Positions 23,075-33,213 are shown, counted from the stretch's first letter. The stretch is 64,000 bases of DNA from Candidatus Nanopelagicaceae bacterium (GCA_018883345.1 VEQG01000004.1:1-64000); one strand, 5' to 3'. Notes: a model not told the origin generated them from the sequence alone. Program-made: numbers and translations.

Positions 23075-23155
23075 GTTTTATGCGTGTCGCTCCTTGTTGG
23101 TAGGTTCGTTGGGTCGTACATTTGGAGCCTCCCCACAGGCAAGGATTTCTAAGTC

Positions 23156-23668
23156 ATGGCAAATATGACAACTCAAGAAATGGAAACAATCGGTTATCGC
23201 GGTGCCACTGCATGCTCGGCCGCCGGAATTACTTATCGCCAATTAGATTACTGGGCTCGCACCGGGCTTCTTGAGCCATCAATCCGCACTGCAACTGGAT
23301 CGGGAAGTGCCAGACTTTATGGTTTCCGCGACATTTTAGTTTTAAAAATTATTAAGCGCCTATTAGATGCCGGGGTATCGCTTCAAAATATCCGCACCGC
23401 TGTTGAGCACCTTCGTTCAAGGGGAATAAATGACCTTGAGAAGATGACTTTGATGTCAGATGGAGCCTCTATTTATGAATGCTCTTCGCCAGATGAAATC
23501 ATCGACCTTCTACAAGGCGGCCAAGGAGTCTTCGGTATCGCAGTAGGTAAAGTCGCATCTGAAGTTGAAGGCTCGTTATCAACTCTGCAGGGTGAGGTTG
23601 ATGGCCAGGTAATAGGTGGCGAAGGTAACGATGAATTGTCCCTTCGCAGGAAAGCGCGAGGCGCTTAA
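23156..23668 (+). CDS. MerR-family regulator, ResR/McdR (Rv1830) type
   Basis: 170 residues. MerR DNA-binding domain at ~12-85: YRGATACSAAGITYRQLDYWARTGLLEPS, then GSGSARLYGFRDILVLKIIKRLLDAGVSLQNIRTAVEHL. The C-terminal half has the AVGKVASEVEGSL segment. Mycobacterial Rv1830 homologues influence cell division timing and recovery from drug stress. It lies between the BFN gene and gcvP, as in M. tuberculosis. A 109-nt upstream gap suggests its own promoter. Confidence 0.87.
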   Translation: MANMTTQEMETIGYRGATACSAAGITYRQLDYWARTGLLEPSIRTATGSGSARLYGFRDILVLKIIKRLLDAGVSLQNIRTAVEHLRSRGINDLEKMTLMSDGASIYECSSPDEIIDLLQGGQGVFGIAVGKVASEVEGSLSTLQGEVDGQVIGGEGNDELSLRRKARGA

Positions 23669-23751
23669 AAAGAATTAACCTTTCCCCATAAAGCTAGTAT
23701 CCAAATTGGCTCCATGCAGGAGACCAATGGCAACGGAAATGGGGAAGTGCA

Positions 23752-26580
23752 ATGACGTTCGCTTCACGTCATATAGGACCAACACAATCAGAGATTGATT
23801 ATATGCTGCAAACTCTTGGTTATAAGAGTTTGGAAGATTTCGTAGCGCATGTAGTACCACAATCAATTGCCCAGAAAACAAAATTAGTTGATGCATTACC
23901 TAAAGCGCTCTCTGAACATGAAGCAATTGCAGCGTTACGCGAACGCGCTGATAAGAATAAAGTTTATCGAAGCTTAATCGGTATGGGTTACTACGGAACG
24001 ATTACACCTGCCGTAGTGCTTCGAAATGTTATGGAAAATCCGGCTTGGTATACCGCATACACTCCTTATCAACCAGAGATTTCACAAGGACGCCTTGAAG
24101 CGCTCTTTGCATTCCAAACTGCGGTAACAGATTTAACGGCGCTAGATATTGCAAACGCGTCTATGCTAGATGAATCAACTGCAGCTGCAGAAGCGATGAC
24201 ATTAGCGCACCGATCATTTAAGGGAAGCGATGATGCGGTGTTCTTAGTTGATAAAAATGTGCATCCACAAACACTTGCGGTAATCGAAACTCGTGCTAAT
24301 CCGCTTGGTTTGAATGTAAAAACTTTTGACGTTACAAAGTATTCAGAAATTACAGATGAAGTATTTGGTGTTTTGGTTCAATACCCAAATACTTATGGCG
24401 CAATTATCGATCATCATGATTTAGCAAAATGGGTCCACGACAAAGGAGGAGTAGTTGTTGCAGCTGCTGACCTGCTTGCTTTGACAATAATTAAAGCACC
24501 GGGTGAATGGGGCGCTGATGTTGCCGTTGGGTCTACTCAACGATTTGGTGTGCCAATGGGATTTGGTGGACCACATGCAGGATATATGGCGGTTAGAAGT
24601 GGATTAGAACGTTCTATGCCAGGTCGCTTGGTAGGACAATCCATCGATGCACACGGCGCACCGGCATTTCGCTTAGCTCTTCAAACACGCGAACAACATA
24701 TTCGACGTGAAAAAGCGACCTCAAATATCTGTACTGCCCAAGTTTTGTTGGCAGTTATGGCCGCTTTCTACACCATGTGGCATGGGCCAAAGGGACTTAA
24801 AGAGATCGCAGAGCGAGTGCATTCGATTGCTGCTCGTTGGGCGGCATCTGCACCAAATTCAAATAAATCTTTCTTCGATACCGTTACTTTTGATGGAAAT
24901 GCGGCTCAAGTTAAAGCGGCTGCAGATTTGGGAATCAATGTGCGCGTAGTGGATACAAATCGAGTGAGCGTGTCATTCGATGAGCTTTCAAATGAAGATT
25001 TGTTAAATGATTTGGCAAAGGCATTTGGCGTAACTCTTGTAAGCAAGGGGGAGAGCAGTATCCCTGCGACGTTGATTCGCTCAAGTGCATATTTAACTAA
25101 TCCAGTATTCAATACTTATCATAATGAGACTGCGATGATGCGCTACATGCGCACTCTCTCTGATAGAGATTTAGCGTTGGATCGAACCATGATCCCGCTT
25201 GGCTCATGTACTATGAAATTAAACGCCGCAACCGAGATGGAGTCAGTGACTTGGCCGGAATTTGGTCAGTTACATCCATTTGCGCCGGCTGATCAAAATC
25301 AGGGTTCTCGACAATTAGTTAAGGAGCTCTCTGATTGGTTGGTAGCAATTACCGGATATGACAATGTTTCTTTGCAGCCAAATTCTGGCGCGCAAGGAGA
25401 GTTTGCCGGTCTATTGGCGATTCGCAAATACCTTGATGCAAATGGTGGGGCAGAGCGAAATATCTGTTTGATCCCTTCATCAGCTCATGGCACCAATGCT
25501 GCATCTGCAGTTATGGCAGGCATGAAAGTAGTTGTCGTTGCATGCGATGAAACGGGCAACGTTTCAGTTGCAGATATCAAAGCAAAAATTGAGGCAAATG
25601 CCGGAAAACTTGCGGCGCTGATGGTCACTTATCCATCAACTCATGGTGTTTTTGAATCTGCAATTTCTGAAATTTGCGAGCTGGTACATGATGCCGGAGG
25701 ACAGGTTTATGTAGATGGCGCTAATTTAAATGCGCTAGTTGGTACTGCGCAGCCAGGAAAATTTGGTGGCGATGTTTCGCACTTGAATCTACATAAAACA
25801 TTTTCAATTCCGCACGGCGGTGGCGGACCTGGAGTTGGTCCAGTTATCGCAAGAGCACACCTTGCGCCGTATTTACCAAATCATCCACTAGATCCAACTT
25901 GTGGTCCAGCAACTGGTCCTGGACCAATTTCAGCTGCACCATTTGGGTCTGCAAGTATTTTGCCAATTTCATGGTCTTACATTGCAATGATGGGTGGCGA
26001 TGGATTAACCAGAGCAACCCAAACTGCAATTCTCTCGGCAAACTACATCGCGCATGTATTAAAGAAGGATTTCCCAATTCTTTATACAGGATCAAATGAT
26101 CTGGTGGCACATGAATGTATTTTGGATATCCGTGATATCACCAAGGAGACCGGAGTAACTGTTGACGACATTGCTAAGCGCCTCATGGACTTTGGTTTCC
26201 ACGCGCCGACAATGTCCTTTCCGGTACCTGGCACCTTGATGGTTGAACCAACGGAATCTGAAGATTTAACCGAAATCAATCGTTTCATCGCCGCGATGCA
26301 GCAGATTGCTGCCGAAATCGATGCCATTAGAAAAGGCAAGGTAAATGTGGAGGAGAGCGCACTGCGCCATGCCCCACACACCGCTGCTAGCTTGCTTGCA
26401 AGCGACTGGAACCGTCCTTATAGTCGCGAAGAAGCCGCTTTTGCAGCCTCCACAACTGGCAATGGCAATCTCTTAATGGGTCGCAAAGGAAAGTATTTCC
26501 CAACGGTTGGGCGAATCGATGGGGCGCACGGGGATAGAAACCTGATCTGCAGCTGCCCACCAGTTAGCGACTTCGAATAA
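23752..26580 (+). CDS. gcvP: Glycine dehydrogenase (decarboxylating), P protein
   Basis: 942 residues, full-length single-chain P protein. PLP-dependent decarboxylation of glycine with transfer of the aminomethyl group to lipoyl-GcvH. The N-terminal half begins [22 protein letters not shown]; the C-terminal half carries the PLP-lysine motif [18 protein letters not shown]. The start ATG at 23752 has GGGGAAG upstream. It ends 2 nt from the convergent glycosyltransferase, with no room for a separate terminator. Confidence 0.96.
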   Translation: MTFASRHIGPTQSEIDYMLQTLGYKSLEDFVAHVVPQSIAQKTKLVDALPKALSEHEAIAALRERADKNKVYRSLIGMGYYGTITPAVVLRNVMENPAWYTAYTPYQPEISQGRLEALFAFQTAVTDLTALDIANASMLDESTAAAEAMTLAHRSFKGSDDAVFLVDKNVHPQTLAVIETRANPLGLNVKTFDVTKYSEITDEVFGVLVQYPNTYGAIIDHHDLAKWVHDKGGVVVAAADLLALTIIKAPGEWGADVAVGSTQRFGVPMGFGGPHAGYMAVRSGLERSMPGRLVGQSIDAHGAPAFRLALQTREQHIRREKATSNICTAQVLLAVMAAFYTMWHGPKGLKEIAERVHSIAARWAASAPNSNKSFFDTVTFDGNAAQVKAAADLGINVRVVDTNRVSVSFDELSNEDLLNDLAKAFGVTLVSKGESSIPATLIRSSAYLTNPVFNTYHNETAMMRYMRTLSDRDLALDRTMIPLGSCTMKLNAATEMESVTWPEFGQLHPFAPADQNQGSRQLVKELSDWLVAITGYDNVSLQPNSGAQGEFAGLLAIRKYLDANGGAERNICLIPSSAHGTNAASAVMAGMKVVVVACDETGNVSVADIKAKIEANAGKLAALMVTYPSTHGVFESAISEICELVHDAGGQVYVDGANLNALVGTAQPGKFGGDVSHLNLHKTFSIPHGGGGPGVGPVIARAHLAPYLPNHPLDPTCGPATGPGPISAAPFGSASILPISWSYIAMMGGDGLTRATQTAILSANYIAHVLKKDFPILYTGSNDLVAHECILDIRDITKETGVTVDDIAKRLMDFGFHAPTMSFPVPGTLMVEPTESEDLTEINRFIAAMQQIAAEIDAIRKGKVNVEESALRHAPHTAASLLASDWNRPYSREEAAFAASTTGNGNLLMGRKGKYFPTVGRIDGAHGDRNLICSCPPVSDFE

Positions 26581-26582
26581 AA

Positions 26583-27323
26583 CTACTTAACATAATGTAA
26601 CTTATCGGCGGTAGGGTTTAGGCGGAGCCTAAGCCCGAGCCAAGTTACCTTAAGAACTGCCTCCAGCACGATTCTCTGGCTCATTTTGGAGCTTCCCTGA
26701 GCACGTTCTACAAAAGTTATTGGCACTTCAATCACTCTATATTCCGATAAATGTTTCAATGCAAAGGCCATTTCAATTTGGTAGCAATAACCATTTGAAG
26801 TTATTTGGTTTAAATCTATTTTTTCCAGTGCAGCTCTTGGATAGATTCGAAAACCACCTGTTAGATCATTGATATCCATTTTGAGCGCCCATTTAGCGTA
26901 TTTGGTGCCTGCCATAGATAGCCATTTGCGGCTCTTTGGCCAATTAACGATTTGGCCCCCTGGAATCCATCTAGATCCGAGAATTATCGACTTGGGATTT
27001 TGCCTTGCAATTTCTAGCATCCGCTGTAAATCTTCGGCCCGATGAGATCCATCTGCGTCCATTGAAATTAAATGTGTGAAATCTGAATTCTTTAGAATTT
27101 TCTCGATGCCAGCTTTATATGCATTTCCTAATCCATCTTTTTCATTGCGCAATAAAATGTCGACATTTTGTACTTTTAAGGATTTTACTAAATCGGCAGT
27201 TTTATCTGGTGAATTATCATCAATGACCAAGATATGTAAATCAGTAATCGAAAGAACGCTTTTTAACATTTGCTCGATGTTTTTGGCTTCATTGTAAGTT
27301 GGCATCAAAACAATTGGTTTCAT
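26583..27323 (-). CDS. Polyprenol (dolichol)-phosphate mannosyltransferase-like GT2 enzyme
   Basis: 246 residues. GT-A fold, family 2: IVLMPTYNEAKNIEQML at the N-terminus, VIDDNSPDKTADLV, and the metal-binding ISMDADGSH. It matches the catalytic domain of actinobacterial Ppm1 (polyprenol-phosphate-mannose synthase), without the membrane N-acyltransferase domain of mycobacterial Ppm1. Product would feed lipid-linked mannosylation or glycolipids. It starts 14 nt after the exonuclease gene and is probably the last gene of that operon. Confidence 0.85.
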   Translation of the reverse strand: MKPIVLMPTYNEAKNIEQMLKSVLSITDLHILVIDDNSPDKTADLVKSLKVQNVDILLRNEKDGLGNAYKAGIEKILKNSDFTHLISMDADGSHRAEDLQRMLEIARQNPKSIILGSRWIPGGQIVNWPKSRKWLSMAGTKYAKWALKMDINDLTGGFRIYPRAALEKIDLNQITSNGYCYQIEMAFALKHLSEYRVIEVPITFVERAQGSSKMSQRIVLEAVLKVTWLGLRLRLNPTADKLHYVK

Positions 27324-27337
27324 AATTTAGCTCCTAA

Positions 27338-28240
27338 TTACCAATTAAGAGCTGAGATCAATCTATCGATTGATGCACCTAGAGCATATTTGTCCTGCAA
27401 TTCTTTTATTTCATCCATTGATTTCGGTTTTTTTGGTAGTTGTAAATCAATCCTTGGTAAGGGAACATCTGTTGCACACGCGACCAATTTGGGTGCAAAA
27501 GCTAAATAATCCTGACCTTCGATAATTTTTTTTCGTAAACCTGCGCTTAAATGTTCATGCTCTGCAATTGCACCAGCGATGGCATCTTCAGCAGTTGCAT
27601 AATGCCTTGCTATGAGCGCGGCACCTTTCTCTCCGATGCCTTTTACGCCGGGTAAGCCATCGGAAGCATCTCCACGAAAAGTCGCAAATAAACCGTATCT
27701 GTCTCCTGGAATATCGTATTTTTTTGAAATCCAATCTTGATTAACTAAATCATGATTGCTAATCCCCTTGGCCAAGTAGATAACTTGTACATCGGGTTCA
27801 GGTTTTACTAATTGGAATAAATCTCTATCGCCAGTGACTATCCGAATCGGTCCTGGCTCAGTGACGGCATAAGTTGCCATGACATCATCAGCTTCATAAT
27901 CATCGGCGCCGACTACTGGGAAACCAAATGCATCCAAAACATCAAGCAGGATCGGAATTTGTGGCGTTAATAAATCTGGTTCGGCTTCGCCTTCACCATC
28001 TTCTTCTAGCCGATTAGCTTTGTAATCAGGATAGAGTTCAACGCGCCAAGTCGGCCGCCAATCGCCATCTAAGCATGCAACTAACCTTTTTGGCCGATAC
28101 ATGGAAATTAATCTTGCAGTCATATCCAAATAGCCACGAATAGCATTAACTGGCGTGCCATCAGGTGCTACTAAAGTGTCAGGCATTCCGTAGTAGGCGC
28201 GATACCAAAGTGATCCACTATCTAGAAGCATCAAGCTCAT
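27338..28240 (-). CDS. 5'-3' exonuclease (DNA polymerase I N-domain-like)
   Basis: 300 residues from ATG at 28240, which overlaps the helY stop as ATGA; the longer frame to 28300 lies within helY and is unlikely. FEN/PIN-like nuclease resembling the 5' nuclease domain of Pol I: LLDSGSLWYRAYYGMPD, ACLDGDWRPTWR, the acidic YEADDVMATYA and VTGDRDLFQLV, and the helix-hairpin-helix DGLPGVKGIGEKGAALIA. A stand-alone version, comparable to Rv2090. Likely removes RNA primers or flaps. Translational coupling to helY is visible. Confidence 0.92.
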   Translation of the reverse strand: MSLMLLDSGSLWYRAYYGMPDTLVAPDGTPVNAIRGYLDMTARLISMYRPKRLVACLDGDWRPTWRVELYPDYKANRLEEDGEGEAEPDLLTPQIPILLDVLDAFGFPVVGADDYEADDVMATYAVTEPGPIRIVTGDRDLFQLVKPEPDVQVIYLAKGISNHDLVNQDWISKKYDIPGDRYGLFATFRGDASDGLPGVKGIGEKGAALIARHYATAEDAIAGAIAEHEHLSAGLRKKIIEGQDYLAFAPKLVACATDVPLPRIDLQLPKKPKSMDEIKELQDKYALGASIDRLISALNW

Positions 28241-30597
28241 GCCACACCCCCTAAGTACACAACCACTCCCCGATCTAGCTTCTTGATTGCAGAGAGACAT
28301 TTTTCTCGAAGTTCAGGTTTTGCACCTGCTACTTGATTGAGTAAATCTATCAATTGTTTAGTTGCACGAACGAAATCGCCTACTGATAAATCCGAATTTC
28401 GCAAAACTGAGTTTAGACCGTGACCGCCGCCCCAACGAAACGCTATCCAGCAAAAGCCAAAATCAGGTTCACGTTGTGTCTTAACATCGTATTCGCTCTC
28501 TAAATTATGCAATTTTGACCAGATTGCCACAATCTCTTTAAGGGCATCTTGCACTTGAGCATTAGGTATTTTTGGCGCTTCAGGTTTTCTTGATTCAAAG
28601 AGAAATACCGATAAAACTGAGGCAATTTCGATATCAGATAACTTATCTAGCACTCCGCTATTTACTGTCTCTGCAATAGATAGATCGGATTCAGCGTATA
28701 TTTTGGATAACATTTTTCCGCTTGGCGTTACTTTATCGCCATCAAGATATTTCAGATGATTAAGGACTTGAGTAATACGATCAAAAGTCTTTGCGATTAC
28801 ATTCGTTCTATTTTCAACTCTAGCAATGAGCCCTTCATTCTCGCGTATTAAGCGATCTGCCCGCTCAGCAATTCGAGCATGAGCTTCCCGGTCATTGCAT
28901 GAATGACATGGATGCTGTCTTAGAGCTTTACGATAACCAGATAGCTCTGATTCTAAATGTGCCCTTTGTTTGTTATCTATCCGACTTCGTTTGGAGATCA
29001 AAACTTCGGCCTGTTTAATTTCGCGACGCAATTTTGCGTAGGAAGAGAAATCTCCCAAATGGCAGAGACTTTCAGTTGCGTAATCACTGATTGCCTCGGC
29101 ATTGCGTCGAATTTGCTTATCTAAACCAACCACTGCTCTATCTGCTTGGAATTGGGCGAAAGAGGATTTGAGAGAGTTTCGCGCGGTATCACGACCGTAT
29201 CTCTCTAATAAATTGATTGACATGTTATAGGTTGGCGAAAAAGAGCTGCGAAGCGGATAGGTGCGAGTTGCTGCCAATCCTGCCGCAGTTGCCGAATCAA
29301 CTGTTGGCGACCACATCACAACAGCATTACCTTCTATGTCGATTCCTCTTCTGCCAGCTCTTCCTGTTAGCTGCGTGTATTCGCCGGGTGTAATTGGCAC
29401 ATGACCTTCGCCATTCCACTTTGTTAATTTCTCAAGTAACACCGTGCGAGCCGGCATATTGATTCCAAGGGCGAGTGTTTCGGTTGCGAAAATGGCTTTT
29501 AGTAGCCCCCTTTGAAATAACTCTTCGACACACGACTTGAACACTGGCAATAGGCCAGCATGATGTGCCGCAATTCCACGTTCTAACGCCGCAAGCCACT
29601 CATGATGACCAAGCAGCTCTAAATCCTCCGAATTAATAGTGGAGGTGTATTTAAGTGCAGTAGCTCGGATCTCTTCTCGTTCTTCGCTATTAGTAAGACG
29701 TAAATTAGCTGCTAAGCATTGTTTTACCGCAGAGTCGCAACCTTGTCTTGAGAAAATAAAGGTAATTACGGGAAGCATATGATTTGAATTTAACTTCTCA
29801 ATAACTTCGGGTCTATCGAGCCTAGATTCATCTTCTGATCTCCCTCGATGTCTAGGAGTACGGATACGCCTTAAAGCTTCCCTTTCGGAACGAAATAGTG
29901 ATTGATTTACAGTACCATCTTCATTAAAGAGATCTAAAAGTCGATTACCAATTAAGACATGTTGATACAGCGGTACCGGACGATTTTCAGAGACTATAAC
30001 TTCAGTATCACCACGAACTACCTGCAACCACTCGCCGAATTCTTCCGCATTCGAAACGGTGGCTGAAAGAGAAATAACTTGAACACTCTCCATAAGATGT
30101 ATTAGAACTTCTTCCCAAACCGCGCCACGAAATTTATCTGCTAGGTAATGAACTTCATCCATAACTACGTAGCCAAGATTCATCAACGCATTCGAGTTTG
30201 TATAAAGCATATTTCTGAGCACTTCCGTGGTCATCACCATAATTTGAGCATCGCTGTTGATGCTGTTATCACCGGTTAATAGACCAACTTTCTCTTCGCC
30301 AAAACGTTCCACGAACTCTTGATACTTTTGATTAGAGAGGGCTTTTATTGGCGTGGTGTAAAAACACTTTTTCTGTTGTTCCAGCGCGATATATGCTGCA
30401 AATTCGCCAACTATGGTTTTTCCGGCGCCGGTTGGAGCGGCTACAAGGACTCCGTTACCCTTTTCGATTGCATAACAACCTTGTATCTGGAAACTATCTA
30501 AATCAAAATCAAAAGTCTCAAAGAAATTTGTGGCAATTGGGTGGCCGCCCTTAGCTTTGGCCGCGGCATACCGTTCTGCGGGGCTTAACTCCGCCAT
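28237..30597 (-). CDS. helY: Ski2/Mtr4-type superfamily 2 helicase HelY
   Basis: 786 residues, about 100 shorter than mycobacterial HelY. Walker A APTGAGKT at 54-61, DEVH in VVMDEVHYLADKF, SAT in ISLSATVSNAEEF, and motif VI QLTGRAGRRGIDIEG. The C-terminal DSHCT region includes a Cys pair (HPCHSCNDREAHARIAER) and the conserved FGFCWIAFRWGGG. Role in RNA turnover or DNA metabolism is not settled in the family. The order pafB-pafC-tatA-tatC-helY is conserved with M. tuberculosis, though here a lipid kinase is inserted before helY. Confidence 0.93.
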   Translation of the reverse strand: MAELSPAERYAAAKAKGGHPIATNFFETFDFDLDSFQIQGCYAIEKGNGVLVAAPTGAGKTIVGEFAAYIALEQQKKCFYTTPIKALSNQKYQEFVERFGEEKVGLLTGDNSINSDAQIMVMTTEVLRNMLYTNSNALMNLGYVVMDEVHYLADKFRGAVWEEVLIHLMESVQVISLSATVSNAEEFGEWLQVVRGDTEVIVSENRPVPLYQHVLIGNRLLDLFNEDGTVNQSLFRSEREALRRIRTPRHRGRSEDESRLDRPEVIEKLNSNHMLPVITFIFSRQGCDSAVKQCLAANLRLTNSEEREEIRATALKYTSTINSEDLELLGHHEWLAALERGIAAHHAGLLPVFKSCVEELFQRGLLKAIFATETLALGINMPARTVLLEKLTKWNGEGHVPITPGEYTQLTGRAGRRGIDIEGNAVVMWSPTVDSATAAGLAATRTYPLRSSFSPTYNMSINLLERYGRDTARNSLKSSFAQFQADRAVVGLDKQIRRNAEAISDYATESLCHLGDFSSYAKLRREIKQAEVLISKRSRIDNKQRAHLESELSGYRKALRQHPCHSCNDREAHARIAERADRLIRENEGLIARVENRTNVIAKTFDRITQVLNHLKYLDGDKVTPSGKMLSKIYAESDLSIAETVNSGVLDKLSDIEIASVLSVFLFESRKPEAPKIPNAQVQDALKEIVAIWSKLHNLESEYDVKTQREPDFGFCWIAFRWGGGHGLNSVLRNSDLSVGDFVRATKQLIDLLNQVAGAKPELREKCLSAIKKLDRGVVVYLGGVA

Positions 30598-31445
30598 GTA
30601 AGTAAAGCGCTTTCCGACGAAAGAATATTTGCAGGTAAAGGTCCAATTCGCTCGCCATCGGCATAGCAGATGGCATCTGCTTCGATAGTTATAGTTTTTG
30701 CACGAATGATTTCAACCCTGGGATGTTCTATATGTTTTCCTTCGTAGACTGAGGGAAAGATCTGCACGAACTCTCTTTTTGAAACTGGATTAAGAATCAT
30801 CAAATCTAGTTGTCCATCATGAAGATCTGCATCAGGACAGACCAACATGCCACCACCATAGGATCGACCATTTCCGGCGGCAATTAGCATTGCTTCTCGC
30901 TCATAACTTCTACCATCAATATTGAAACGGTAATTCTTGGGTTTAAATTTCGGCAGTTCTAGCGCCATTGCCACGTTGTACTTCGCTGGACCCTTTGGCC
31001 ACTTCATGCGGTTGGCACGTTCATTTACTAATGAATCAAATCCAGTAGATGCAATTGCGCCAAAATACTCACCATCGATGTTTCCCAAATCAATTGATAT
31101 TGGTTGTTGATTTAGCGCTGCCCACAAAGGCTCTAGAGGTTTATCAGGATTCCAACCAAGGGTACGAACAAAATCATTTCCGGTTCCGGCCGGGATAGTT
31201 GCTAAAGGCAACTTACTTTCTGTGGCCACTTGAATAGCCATGTGCAAAAGCCCGTCACCACCAACTGCAATGAGACCAGTCGCGCCTGTTGTGGCTTTGC
31301 GTAAATTATCCTGTAATGAGATGGCATTTGCGCCAGTAATTACTTTGTATTCAACCTTTCTCTTGGAGAGAAAATTTGATACCTGCTGCCCTACCTTTGC
31401 ACCTTTACCGCGACCACTAGTTGGATTAATCGCTAATAGCCACAT
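30585..31445 (-). CDS. Diacylglycerol/lipid kinase
   Basis: 286 residues from ATG 31445; the longer frame (31487) lies inside tatC and lacks family support. DAGK catalytic domain: LLAINPTSGRGKGAKVG, the nucleotide loop GLIAVGGDGLLHMA, and TIPAGTGNDFVRTLGWN. Phosphorylates a lipid alcohol such as diacylglycerol. It overlaps both tatC (20 nt) and helY (13 nt), so it is firmly inside this operon. Substrate is not determinable. Confidence 0.88.
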   Translation of the reverse strand: MWLLAINPTSGRGKGAKVGQQVSNFLSKRKVEYKVITGANAISLQDNLRKATTGATGLIAVGGDGLLHMAIQVATESKLPLATIPAGTGNDFVRTLGWNPDKPLEPLWAALNQQPISIDLGNIDGEYFGAIASTGFDSLVNERANRMKWPKGPAKYNVAMALELPKFKPKNYRFNIDGRSYEREAMLIAAGNGRSYGGGMLVCPDADLHDGQLDLMILNPVSKREFVQIFPSVYEGKHIEHPRVEIIRAKTITIEADAICYADGERIGPLPANILSSESALLTWRS

Positions 31446-32193
31446 TGCGGCGCCGATCATTAAGCAGAGCAATGCCACCTGCTGCAAAGTAAAAAATATA
31501 TAGTGGCACTGCTAATAGCAACATCGTCAAAGGATCAGCCGAAGGCGTGAATGCCGCGATAAAGAAAGTTATTCCAAAGACCCACATGCGCCATGGTTTG
31601 AGGATTGCTTTGCCTGAAACTGCACCTAATAGATTAAGAGTTACTAGAAATACCGGAAGTTCAAAAGCTAGACCGAAGAGTAAAATCACACGTAGTACGA
31701 AATCTAAATAATCTCCAAAATTAATCAAGTTTTGCAATTCACTTGGCGTGAAGCCAAAGAGGACCCGAATCGCAACTGGCAGGATTAAGTAACCAAGTGT
31801 GACACCACCAGCAAAGAAAGGTGTAGCGGCAGTTAAAAATAAGAATGCTCGCTTTTTCTCATGTCTATGTAAGCCTGGTGATACGAATGCCCATAATTGG
31901 TAGATCCAAAGTGGCGCAGTAACTATTAATCCAGCTATTAGTGAAACCTTTATCTGTAAATTGATTGGACCAAGCACGCCATTTATGTAAAGTGCGCCGC
32001 ATTGTTCTGAGTTAGTTCTCTGTGCCAATTCGAGATTACAGACTGGCTCGGCTAATTTTTGAACTATCGGGTTATAGATGAACCAATTGGCAATGAAACC
32101 CAGACCGATAATTACGGAAGATTTAAAGATTCGTTCTCTAAATTCGGCTAGATGCTGAAGTAGTGGCATGGTGCCACTTGATGTACTAGCCAC
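31426..32193 (-). CDS. tatC: Sec-independent (Tat) protein translocase TatC
   Basis: 255 residues, GTG start at 32193 three bases after the tatA stop. Polytopic membrane protein with six predicted helices. Signature N-terminus MPLLQHLAEFRERIFKS with the conserved Glu/Arg that binds twin-arginine signals, and FELPVFLVTLNLLG. TatA and TatC make the export channel for folded proteins. The C-terminal tail is short and basic (LLNDRRRNVAISD). Confidence 0.95.
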   Translation of the reverse strand: MASTSSGTMPLLQHLAEFRERIFKSSVIIGLGFIANWFIYNPIVQKLAEPVCNLELAQRTNSEQCGALYINGVLGPINLQIKVSLIAGLIVTAPLWIYQLWAFVSPGLHRHEKKRAFLFLTAATPFFAGGVTLGYLILPVAIRVLFGFTPSELQNLINFGDYLDFVLRVILLFGLAFELPVFLVTLNLLGAVSGKAILKPWRMWVFGITFFIAAFTPSADPLTMLLLAVPLYIFYFAAGGIALLNDRRRNVAISD

Positions 32194-32196
32194 GAT

Positions 32197-32373
32197 TTAG
32201 TTGTCTGGAGTGTTGTCCTTCTTATTATCCTCTTTGCCCTCTTTCATTTCGGACTTGAAGATACGAAGAGACTTGGCAACTGATTTAGCAGAATCAGGTA
32301 AACGCTTAGCTCCGAAAAGGATTACCAGAACTAATACCAATAAAAGAATATGTGTCGGTTCGCGTAAAAACAT
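32197..32373 (-). CDS. tatA: Tat translocase subunit TatA (58 residues)
   Basis: Read directly from the reverse strand: ATG at 32373-32371, TAA at 32199-32197. The protein begins MFLREPTHILLLVLVLVILFGAKRLPD: one membrane helix followed by the FGxxxLP hinge and an amphipathic helix (SAKSVAKSLRIFKSEMKE), then a charged tail ending TPDN. This is the TatA architecture at the short end of its size range. The plus-strand frame over the same bases is a shadow. It lies 9 nt after pafC and 3 nt before tatC. No TatB is visible nearby. Confidence 0.93.
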   Translation of the reverse strand: MFLREPTHILLLVLVLVILFGAKRLPDSAKSVAKSLRIFKSEMKEGKEDNKKDNTPDN

Positions 32374-32382
32374 GGCTATAGA

Positions 32383-33213
32383 TTACTCGAGATATAGAGA
32401 TTGGCTAGCCTTAACTCGAGCCAAAATCTGAGCGCGTAACTGTGGATCCTCAAGCTCGACCGCCCCGGCTAATGCCATGGTTTCAGAGATTAACCATTCA
32501 ACTGAGAAATAGTCGATTTGCTCACTATTGCCCAGCGCCTCTCTAACCAACCGTTTCTCCTTATGGGTAGCAATCTTTGTCGTTTTAGGGGTCTCATTTG
32601 ATGGAACGAGATTGGGCGCCAACTCTTGGTTATCAGTAATCTTTAAACTTTCGATTTTGGATATTTTGAATGTTCGACGGTCCTCTGCACTCTTGCAAAA
32701 AGCTCGGAGATAGCTGGTTCGATCTTCCGTATAGGTTTCAAAGGGAATTACTTCCCTGGCTTTGCCATTGTAAATAATTGACAACACCTTATTTTGCTGA
32801 ATAGCTTGAGATATCTCTGGCAAGTAAAGATCTGATTTGGCCGGTTGGTATGAAATCTCTGTTGACAATTTAGAAGCAAGTTTGTTTTTAAGTTGCTCTG
32901 CCCCAGAAATACCTTGTGAGATTAGTATTTCAAGACCGATTACCAAGCTTGCCAATTCAATTTGTGTAAGCGATCGAGGTGACTTCAATTCATCGGCATT
33001 TCGAACCGACACATATCCATCTTCGAATTCAAACTCCATGAGCTCTAGTGGTGTCTGACCAGGCAGACCACACATATAAAGCAACCATAAATCTTTCTCT
33101 AGCTGTTCAACCGAAATCTGAAATTTCTCCGCAAGTTCTGCAATCGGTATGCCTTGATGTTTAACGATAAAAGGAACCAAATCAAATAATCGCGCCAGCC
33201 TTGAATTAGCCAT
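32383..33213 (-). CDS. pafC: WYL-domain regulator PafC
   Basis: 276 residues. Winged-helix start (LARLFDLVPFIVKHQGIPIAELAEKFQISVEQLEKDL), followed by a WYL-type domain in which the usual motif reads less canonically (SYLRAFCKSAEDRRTFKISKI), and a C-terminal segment. PafB and PafC form a heterodimer that activates DNA-damage genes in mycobacteria independently of LexA. It overlaps pafB by 8 nt. This is the only regulator of the DNA-damage response visible in the window. Confidence 0.9.
   Translation of the reverse strand: MANSRLARLFDLVPFIVKHQGIPIAELAEKFQISVEQLEKDLWLLYMCGLPGQTPLELMEFEFEDGYVSVRNADELKSPRSLTQIELASLVIGLEILISQGISGAEQLKNKLASKLSTEISYQPAKSDLYLPEISQAIQQNKVLSIIYNGKAREVIPFETYTEDRTSYLRAFCKSAEDRRTFKISKIESLKITDNQELAPNLVPSNETPKTTKIATHKEKRLVREALGNSEQIDYFSVEWLISETMALAGAVELEDPQLRAQILARVKASQSLYLE

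Noticed and set aside
32201-32431. 76-codon plus-strand frame at the tat locus
   Set aside because: The minus strand encodes a convincing TatA in the same bases; the plus frame is a shadow.
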